DNA of 20,588 nucleotides from Pelotomaculum sp. UBA3103. GTDB lineage: Bacteria > Bacillota > Desulfotomaculia > Desulfotomaculales > Pelotomaculaceae. The notes beneath the pieces were generated by a model. The model was not told the DNA's origin. It did not search any database and saw only the letters and a list, made by a program, of their open reading frames with translations. A program made the translations under genes and the position numbers. The stretch lies in the NCBI GenBank assembly GCA_002365855.1, contig DFAP01000087.1:1-20588 (forward strand), read 5' to 3'. Shown piece by piece: positions 14,816 through 20,588 of the stretch (its first letter is position 1; every line of letters begins with the position of its first letter).

Positions 14816-15445
14816 TTAAATATTTTCCAGGTACCGGACATCCATTTTTTTGTGGAAGTGCCGCAGTATTTTTATGCTTTGGCTGCCCAGAGCGGCACAG
14901 AAGAGCAGGTTGCCAGCGGCGCGCAGGGAATCAAAGCTGAAGCCCGCCGCCCAGAGCAGAAAATAGGACTTAGTCGTCAGCGGGCTGGTAAAAACGCTCC
15001 ACTGCCATATGTCCATGATGGCGCCGTAAAGGTAGCCCCAGATAAAACAAAGCACGGTGACAGTCCTGTATCCCGCCCCGGGAAACAGGCTCCTGACCGC
15101 CGCCCCGGACATTCCCACCAGGCCCCAGCTGATCATCTGCCAGGGCGTCCACGGCCCCTGTCCGATAAAAAAATTTGAAATCAAAGGCGGCATCGCGCCC
15201 ACAAAAAAGCCGACCCGCGCGCCGAACACAAACCCCGTGATCTCCACCAGAAACATGGTGGGCTGCATAAAGAGCAGGGCCACGCCGGTCACCGCCCTGC
15301 CCGCGGCGCAAAATGCTGCCAGCATGGCGATGAGCGATACCTGGCGCGCGTTCAGGCCTGCTTTTTTCTCCATCCCCAGCATGAGCAGGGCCACAGAAAT
15401 AATGCCGGCCATGGTTATGTACAGGCCCCAGTTCGTCCACGTCAC
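14816..15445 (-). CDS. ECF transporter substrate-binding S component, probable corrinoid (CbrT-like)
   Basis: A 209-residue membrane protein with about six hydrophobic segments. Typical S-component features are the early helix RQVSLIAMLAAFCAAGRAV, likely contacting EcfT, then PTMFLVEITGFVFGARVGFF and GPWTPWQMISWGLVGMSGA. S components bind the vitamin and toggle in the membrane. I recall comparative-genomics work naming a dedicated cobalamin ECF system CbrT-CbrU-CbrV with a duplicated ATPase, and this layout agrees, but sequence alone does not fix the substrate. The GTG start overlaps the EcfA stop by 4 bases (15442-15445), so translation is probably coupled. The ribosome site is GGGGTG. ECF role sure, substrate inferred. 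Confidence 0.85.
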   Translation of the reverse strand: MTWTNWGLYITMAGIISVALLMLGMEKKAGLNARQVSLIAMLAAFCAAGRAVTGVALLFMQPTMFLVEITGFVFGARVGFFVGAMPPLISNFFIGQGPWTPWQMISWGLVGMSGAAVRSLFPGAGYRTVTVLCFIWGYLYGAIMDIWQWSVFTSPLTTKSYFLLWAAGFSFDSLRAAGNLLFCAALGSQSIKILRHFHKKMDVRYLENI

Positions 15446-17151
15446 ATCATCACCCCCTGGCCTTCATCCGCGGCCGCGCCGTTGCCGAGAAGGGGGTAGA
15501 TCCGCTCCCGCGCCTCACTGAAGGTGAGCACCCCGTCGCAGATGCCCCGGCACATCTTGCCCAACTGGGGGGAATAAAAGACCGATTTGCCCAGCACCTC
15601 GTGCTTTTCCCCGTCACTGACCACCCTGCCGGAGGACATCATTACGATCCGGGCGGCGTACTCGGCGGCAAACTCCACGTCGTGGGTCACCACGATCACC
15701 GTACGGCCTTTTACCGTTTCATGCCGCAGAAACCGGCCCAGCTCAGCCTTGAGGCGGAAGTCGACCCCCCTGGTGGGCTCGTCCAGGATAATCAGGCCGG
15801 GAGACGTGACCAGCACGGAGGCCAGGGCGACCCTCTGCCTCTCTCCGCTGCTCAGGTCTCGCGGGTTTGTGCGGCGGTACTGGACCAGTCGGAACCTGTC
15901 CAGCATTTCATCAACTACGGACGTGTCCTTCAGACCGAAATTTTTCAGGGTAAAGAGCAGCTCGTCCTCTACCGTGTCCTGAAAGAGGTAGTCGTTGGGG
16001 TTCTGGGAGAGGTAGGCGGTATGCCGCCGGATTTCCTTGAACCCGTTCCTGCCGACGTCTTTCCCCAGGACCTGGACTGTGCCCCGGTCCGGCCTGAGCA
16101 GGCCGGTCAGATGCCTGAGCATCGTCGACTTACCCGCGCCGTTTTCGCCCAGGACAGCTACAAACTCCCCTTCCCCCACATCCAGGCTGACGTCTTTTAA
16201 AACCTCCTGCCCGCCCGTGTAGGTAAACCACAGGTTTTTCAGGCAGACGGCGCTGCCCCGCGCCGCCAGGTCCGCGGGAGAATCGCCAACCTTTCCCGCA
16301 GCGGGCCGCAACACCATGTCCCTTTCTATAATTATACAGGAGCGCAGCAGTTTCCTGCCCTCCTTAACCGTCAGAGGCAATGAAGGCGCCTCAATACCAG
16401 CAAAAAACCTGGCCACCGGCGGCAGGAAAGGCGCGCCATCCCTGCTGGTCTTGCGGGCTACCTCACGTGCGCTGCCGTCACAGGCGATCCTTCCCTTTTC
16501 CATCAATAAAACCCGGTCCGCCAGGTGGTAACAACGATCCAGCCGCTGCTCGATCATGATTACCGTGAAGCCCATCTCCTCGTTCAGGCGCTTGACCAGG
16601 TTCAGGATGTCTTCCGCCGATACGGGGTCCAGCTGGGATGTGGGCTCGTCCAGAACCAGCACGCGCGGCTGCATGGCCAGGACGGAAGCCAGCGCCAGCT
16701 TCTGCTTCTGGCCGCCGGAAAGGTTGGCCGTGAAGGCTCCCCTGATCTGCTTCAGGTCCATGAAGCAGACCACCTCGGCCACCCGGCGCTGCATCTCTTC
16801 ATTGTCCAGCCCCAGGTTCTCTAGGCCGAAGGCGATTTCCGCCTCCACATGGGTCTGCACGATTTGTTTTTCCGGGTCCTGGAAGACCATGCCCACTTCC
16901 CTGGCAAGCTTCCCTCGGTCCATCGTCCTGATATCCTGCCCCTGGAAATAAACCTTTCCGCCGACGCGGCCCCCGTAAAAATCCGGGATCAGCCCCGCCA
17001 GCGCCCTGGCCAGCGAAGACTTGCCAGAGCCGGAGCCGCCGGCCACCAGGATGAATTCTCCTTCTTCGATTATCAGGGTGATATCTTTCAGGGCGGCTTT
17101 TTCAGCTTCGGGATAATAATAGGTCAGATTTTCGACTTTATAAAGCGGCAA
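15442..17151 (-). CDS. Fused double ECF ATPase (EcfA-EcfA', CbrU-like)
   Basis: One 569-residue protein with two ABC ATPase domains that power the ECF transporter. Domain 1: Walker A GGSGSGKSS (38-46), Q-loop FQDPEKQIV (90-98), signature LSGGQ (144-148), Walker B VLVLDEPTSQLD (164-175). Domain 2: Walker A GENGAGKST (335-343), Q-loop SQNPNDYLFQ, signature LSSGE (433-437), Walker B LIILDEPTRGVD, switch H490 (VVTHD). At the matching place domain 1 reads IMIEQRLD, so Q202 replaces the switch His and only one composite site looks canonical. TTG start at 17151; it overlaps the EcfT gene by 28 bases, suggesting coupled translation. Confidence 0.93.
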   Translation of the reverse strand: MPLYKVENLTYYYPEAEKAALKDITLIIEEGEFILVAGGSGSGKSSLARALAGLIPDFYGGRVGGKVYFQGQDIRTMDRGKLAREVGMVFQDPEKQIVQTHVEAEIAFGLENLGLDNEEMQRRVAEVVCFMDLKQIRGAFTANLSGGQKQKLALASVLAMQPRVLVLDEPTSQLDPVSAEDILNLVKRLNEEMGFTVIMIEQRLDRCYHLADRVLLMEKGRIACDGSAREVARKTSRDGAPFLPPVARFFAGIEAPSLPLTVKEGRKLLRSCIIIERDMVLRPAAGKVGDSPADLAARGSAVCLKNLWFTYTGGQEVLKDVSLDVGEGEFVAVLGENGAGKSTMLRHLTGLLRPDRGTVQVLGKDVGRNGFKEIRRHTAYLSQNPNDYLFQDTVEDELLFTLKNFGLKDTSVVDEMLDRFRLVQYRRTNPRDLSSGERQRVALASVLVTSPGLIILDEPTRGVDFRLKAELGRFLRHETVKGRTVIVVTHDVEFAAEYAARIVMMSSGRVVSDGEKHEVLGKSVFYSPQLGKMCRGICDGVLTFSEARERIYPLLGNGAAADEGQGVMM

Positions 17152-18053
17152 TACTTACACCCCTCGCTTAGAATAAGCGGTACAAACAGGTAAAAAAGCA
17201 CAACAAACAGGGCGGCCAGGGTCGGAATGTCACTGACCAGGGCGTCCGCCACCGGGTAAAAGGCATAGCGACCGCAGCCGTTGTGCAGCCCCCAGGCCGC
17301 GGCAAACAAGGCCAGTAGACTTGCTCCCATGCTGAGGTAATCCCTGGGCCGCGGCTGGTTCCGGCTGTAAACCGAGCGCCTGCCGCTGCCGTAAGCCCTG
17401 GCCTGCATGGACTCGGCTATCTCCATGGAGTCCTCCAGGGAGGAAAGCAGCATCACGTTGTACAGACAGGAATATTTCTTTACCCTCTCCCACATGCTGC
17501 CCTCTTCGAAATCAACACCGCGAAACTGCATTACTTCTTTGATCCGCTTCAGGTCCCTGACCATGGTGGGGAACATCCGCGTGGCCAGGGCCACCATCAG
17601 CACCGACTTGCCGGCCGCCCGGGAAAAGAGGTTCAGCACATTGTCCGGGTTGACCATCAGGTTGTACAGACAGAATACGCTCATGATCACCAGCAGCCTG
17701 AGGCCGGACACGGCCCCAAAATACATGGCTTCCATGGATATGTCCAACCTGCCCAGGAAAGGCACATCCGGCCCGTGCCAGATGATCGTGGCGCCGGCCC
17801 TGATTACCAGCGGGTTGACGGCCATGACGACGAGCATCAAAAAGACACCTGCCTTTAAAAACCCCTCCCAGGCCTCAAACCCGTCCACCCCCCTGATCAG
17901 CAGGGCCAGCAGGAGCAGCAGGGACAAGAGGTAGAGCGGGTTGTCGTAAAGCAGGCTCAGCAAAAGAAGCACAAAAAGATACGCCAGGACAGCGGCAGGG
18001 TGAAAGCTCTGCAAGAAAAGCCCCTTGTCCTGGTAATAAAGCTTGTCGAACAA
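17124..18053 (-). CDS. ECF transporter transmembrane component EcfT (CbrV-like)
   Basis: A 309-residue membrane protein that couples the ATPases to the S component. Hydrophobic segments lie at about 20-53, 66-86, 110-132, 240-256 and 275-295. The cytoplasmic region between them carries the two coupling-helix motifs: QFRGVD (176-181) and QARAYGSG (217-224), the X-R-G/A-R-x-x-G elements of EcfT proteins. The start is TTG at 18053 with AAGGGG upstream. It begins 21 bases after the DUF4430 gene and overlaps the next gene (EcfA) by 28 bases. A dedicated rather than shared ECF energising module is indicated because the S component follows in the same array. Confidence 0.9.
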   Translation of the reverse strand: MFDKLYYQDKGLFLQSFHPAAVLAYLFVLLLLSLLYDNPLYLLSLLLLLALLIRGVDGFEAWEGFLKAGVFLMLVVMAVNPLVIRAGATIIWHGPDVPFLGRLDISMEAMYFGAVSGLRLLVIMSVFCLYNLMVNPDNVLNLFSRAAGKSVLMVALATRMFPTMVRDLKRIKEVMQFRGVDFEEGSMWERVKKYSCLYNVMLLSSLEDSMEIAESMQARAYGSGRRSVYSRNQPRPRDYLSMGASLLALFAAAWGLHNGCGRYAFYPVADALVSDIPTLAALFVVLFYLFVPLILSEGCKYCRFIKSKI

Positions 18054-18074
18054 GTTCCGCCGCCCCTTTACTGT

Positions 18075-18716
18075 TTATTTAATCAGATAATCCCAGCGCG
18101 GTTGGGGCTGTTCCATGCTGTTGCTGTACCACCAGATCACCCTGTCCCCGGCTTTCACCGGGTGCTTGTCAGCCATATGCATGGGGACGTCGCCGTTCAC
18201 TGAATACATCCAGCCTGACACGCCGCTGTTGGCCTGTCCGCTGATGGAATAGACAAAATCTGGCCACGCCGGCGAGGTAACATAAGAAATGCCGGTGGCC
18301 TCCAGCGCGCCCAGGGCGGTAATGCCCCACTTGTTGTCTTTTTTTATAAAGACCTGGCCCGCCTTGTAAAGCTGCTCGCCGTTTTTGCCCACCACGGCGG
18401 TCCATACCGGGCAGCCGTCCTCGGGCGCCGGTGCGGCGGCGGGCTCTTCCTTAGCCGGGACGGCAGCCGCGTCTTTTTGGGAATCGCCGGCCTGGGTTGG
18501 CTCCTGCCGCGCCGCCGGTGTCTCACCCTGGCTTGTCGCGGCGGCGGGCTGCTCCTGTCCGGCCGCGTTATTCTGCGTTTCAGAGGCCGTGTCCACGCTG
18601 GATACCGCCTCGTTGTGCCGGTCGGAGCCAAATACCTTCTGCATGTAAACCACCGGCCCGATCACCGCGGCCAGCACGACCAGGAATGCGACTAAGAATG
18701 TCAACCTGCGCTTCAT
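18075..18716 (-). CDS. Membrane-tethered DUF4430 (transcobalamin-like C-terminal) protein
   Basis: A 213-residue exported protein. An N-terminal hydrophobic anchor (LTFLVAFLVVLAAVIGPVVY) with no lipobox is followed by a low-complexity Ala/Gln/Pro/Glu tether of about 65 residues. The C-terminal DUF4430 domain runs from WTAVVG to the end. Key motifs are WGITALGALEATGISY, GQANSGVSGWMYSVNGDVP and AGDRVIWWYSNSMEQ. DUF4430 resembles the C-terminal beta domain of vertebrate transcobalamin/intrinsic factor, which contacts cobalamin. Next to an ECF transporter and in the array with cobO, it is likely a corrinoid-binding accessory. ATG at 18716 has GAGGTG 5 nt upstream; an adjacent TTG is too close. 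Ligand binding is inferred. Confidence 0.87.
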   Translation of the reverse strand: MKRRLTFLVAFLVVLAAVIGPVVYMQKVFGSDRHNEAVSSVDTASETQNNAAGQEQPAAATSQGETPAARQEPTQAGDSQKDAAAVPAKEEPAAAPAPEDGCPVWTAVVGKNGEQLYKAGQVFIKKDNKWGITALGALEATGISYVTSPAWPDFVYSISGQANSGVSGWMYSVNGDVPMHMADKHPVKAGDRVIWWYSNSMEQPQPRWDYLIK

Positions 18717-18749
18717 CAAATCACCTCGTTAATAGGTAAGGAACATTGC

Positions 18750-18775
18750 CGGGAGCGGGACTGCGCCCGCTCCCG
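18750..18775 (-). terminator. Strong GC hairpin between the two DUF4430 genes
   Basis: CGGGAGCGGG (18750-18759), a 6-base loop and CCCGCTCCCG (18766-18775) form a perfect 10-bp stem in the 90-base gap between the S-layer gene and the tethered DUF4430 gene. No T-run follows on the minus strand, so it may be a weak terminator or an mRNA-stabilising/processing stem rather than a full stop. Confidence 0.5.
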
Positions 18776-18806
18776 CTTAAATGACGACTGGTCAATTACC
18801 TCTTTA

Positions 18807-20588
18807 TTATTCAGACTGGGGCAGCTTCTGCAGTACCCTATAGAGCACCACCGTTGCCTCCGCCCTGGTGGCGTCACCGAGCGGAACAAACATGCCGCTT
18901 TCCCGTCCAGCCATCAAACCGTCCCTGACAGCCTGCGCCACCGGCAAACCAGCCCAGCCGGAAATTTCCGCGACATCACGGAAGCTAGCCAGCAGCTCTG
19001 CCGCATCGGCATCGCTGATGGCCGCCGCGCCGCCTTGTTTCGCCATAAACCTGACCAGCATGGCCGCCATCTGCTCGCGGGTGATCGCCTCATCCGGCGC
19101 GAAGTTGTTTTCAGAGGTCCCGTAGACCATGCCGGCGGTTGTCACGGCACCCACCGCGCCACGGTACCAGGCGCCGGCAGGCACATCGCTGAAGCGCCCC
19201 GCCGCTCCGGCGTCAGGCTCCAGCCCGGCCATGCGCGCCAGGATGGCGGCAAACTCGGCCCGGGTTATTTTGCTCTCCGGGGCAAATCTATTTTCACCCA
19301 CGCCGGCTACGTAACCTTTCGCTGCCATGTACTCGATTTTCTCCTGCGCCCAGTGTCCGGCAATATCACTGAAAGCAGTTTTCACTTCAGGTGTGAAAAC
19401 AGTTTCCATCAAGGCGTATTTGCTGAAATGGTCGACAGTGAAAACAAAGCTGCCATTTTCCGGATCATATGCGCCGCCCACATCTTCCCACTGACCGCTC
19501 TCTTCATTATACCAATAAGCCTTCAGCATACCTGCGGCAGCGCCTTCCTCAAAGCCTGCCGGGACAGGAAGCAGCACCATGCATCCGGGCAAATGCGCGA
19601 TATCCCGCGCCGTACCGTTTTTATCCAGTACCTGCACATTCAGCTCGTAGATTTCTCCAGCCAGCTTCAGCCTGGCGGCAAAAGGCCCTGCCAGTTTCTG
19701 AGCATCTTCACTGCTCAGTTTACTCGCCTCAAACTGCAGCATCGCCGCGTCATCGGCCAGCAGCTCCGTTACCTTGTGGCAGTCCGGCGACAGTACAAAC
19801 CATGCCCCCTGGATGGTGACGGCCAGCGGCACGCCCGCATCCAGGATTTTAGATATCTGGCCGTTAGAAAGCACCAGCGAGGTTTCGCCTGTGTCAGCGC
19901 ACAATGTAACCTGTCCGGTTGTGCCGGCATTATTAAGAGCGGCATTCAGGGTGCTGTCACTCACCGGGTCCGGCAGAACTTCAGAACCGGCAGCGCCCCC
20001 GCCGGCAGTCAGGTCCTTCAGGGTATCCCATGTGGGCGGCTCCTGGTCCATGCTCTCGCTGTAATAAAAAATGATCTTATCGCCTTTCTCTATTTCATAC
20101 TGGTCGGCGCCTACAGCCGGAGCCACGCCGTTGACGTTGTACATCCAGCCGGATAGGCCGCTGTTGGCCTGGCCTTCTATTGATACCACAAAGTCTCCGT
20201 ATGACCACGAGTTAGTCTCATAGGAAAGGCCGGGGGCGTCCAGCGCGCCCAGCGCGGTGAGGCCCCATTCGTTTGATTCGTCCACGGATACGTAAGAAGG
20301 CCCGTATAAAAGTTTATTATCCATGCCTACCACGGCCAGTCCGACGGTTATTTCCGTCACGGTACTGCCGCCGCCGGGGGAGGAGGATTTCACAGTTACC
20401 ACGGCCGACGCCGTCACCCCGCCGTAAACTGCATAGACATCCGTCTCACCTGCTGCCAGTGCGGTAACCAAGCCACTGCCGTCAACTGAGGCTATGGTGT
20501 CATCAGCTACGGACCATTGCGCGTCATCAGTTACATAGTCCGTCCCGTCAGCACCCTGCCAGACAGCTTCCCTATATGTCAGAATAGT
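18807..20588 (-). CDS. S-layer-anchored DUF4430 surface protein, 5' end beyond window
   Basis: The frame is open to the right edge (593 residues visible), so the true start lies outside. Visible residues 1-68 are the end of a BIG2-type Ig-like domain (WSVADDTIASVDGSGLVTAL). DUF4430 covers about 79-192, with WGLTALGALDAPGLSY and GWMYNVNG (147-154). A middle region of unclear fold (about 200-395) ends in VFTVDHFSKYALM. Three SLH modules begin near 406, 466 and 536, each with FSD/FRD and ITRAE, ITREQ or ATRAE motifs; SLH modules attach proteins to secondary cell-wall polymers. Its DUF4430 closely resembles that of the next gene. It likely captures ligand at the cell surface. No signal peptide can be seen because of truncation. 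Confidence 0.9.
   Translation of the reverse strand, partial: TILTYREAVWQGADGTDYVTDDAQWSVADDTIASVDGSGLVTALAAGETDVYAVYGGVTASAVVTVKSSSPGGGSTVTEITVGLAVVGMDNKLLYGPSYVSVDESNEWGLTALGALDAPGLSYETNSWSYGDFVVSIEGQANSGLSGWMYNVNGVAPAVGADQYEIEKGDKIIFYYSESMDQEPPTWDTLKDLTAGGGAAGSEVLPDPVSDSTLNAALNNAGTTGQVTLCADTGETSLVLSNGQISKILDAGVPLAVTIQGAWFVLSPDCHKVTELLADDAAMLQFEASKLSSEDAQKLAGPFAARLKLAGEIYELNVQVLDKNGTARDIAHLPGCMVLLPVPAGFEEGAAAGMLKAYWYNEESGQWEDVGGAYDPENGSFVFTVDHFSKYALMETVFTPEVKTAFSDIAGHWAQEKIEYMAAKGYVAGVGENRFAPESKITRAEFAAILARMAGLEPDAGAAGRFSDVPAGAWYRGAVGAVTTAGMVYGTSENNFAPDEAITREQMAAMLVRFMAKQGGAAAISDADAAELLASFRDVAEISGWAGLPVAQAVRDGLMAGRESGMFVPLGDATRAEATVVLYRVLQKLPQSE

Noticed and set aside
20471..20480. AGCCACTGCC on the plus strand, similar to part of a B12 box
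   Set aside because: It lies inside the coding sequence of the S-layer protein on the opposite strand, and no other cobalamin riboswitch element surrounds it.

Overview
The window looks like chromosome of an anaerobic, spore-former-type Firmicute, probably a Peptococcaceae/Pelotomaculum-Desulfotomaculum-like organism. The grounds are strong GGAGG-type ribosome binding sites, frequent TTG/GTG starts, an S-layer-homology surface protein, a LysM protein, an ECF transporter with a fused double ATPase, and GC content that changes visibly along the window. This placement is inference; no rRNA or other phylogenetic marker is present.

Left part (1-9.4 kb), mostly single genes in both orientations: a BASS-type transporter, a TauE/SafE permease, a small GIY-YIG protein (YhbQ type), an AbrB-family membrane protein, an AT-rich RlmA/TlrB-type 23S rRNA methyltransferase, a Cys-rich 94-residue protein, a broken second copy of the methyltransferase 3' end, an OFA-like MFS transporter, and a two-gene NAD salvage operon (nicotinamidase-like hydrolase then nicotinate phosphoribosyltransferase).

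Middle (9.4-11.2 kb), a junction-like zone: a cluster of GGGGTCAGGC repeats, a decayed metallo-beta-lactamase (MBL) N-terminus, a LysM protein, an unlisted 55-codon small gene, and a strong terminator. A second remnant, resembling the C-terminal end of the same MBL family, lies at 3.9-4.1 kb.

Right part (11.2 kb to the edge), one long minus-strand operon-like array. In transcription order: an S-layer-anchored protein with a DUF4430 (transcobalamin-like C-terminal) domain whose start is outside the window; a membrane-tethered DUF4430 protein; EcfT; a fused double EcfA; an S component; a membrane-anchored seven-repeat propeller-like protein; a CobO/BtuR corrinoid adenosyltransferase; and a tandem nitrilase-fold protein whose second domain lacks the catalytic Cys. 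The simplest reading is a corrinoid (vitamin B12-type) capture, uptake and activation system. Two surface proteins would bind ligand, the ECF module would import it, and CobO would adenosylate it. The substrate is inferred from the DUF4430 fold and from CobO. No cobalamin riboswitch is visible, but the promoter of this array lies beyond the right edge.
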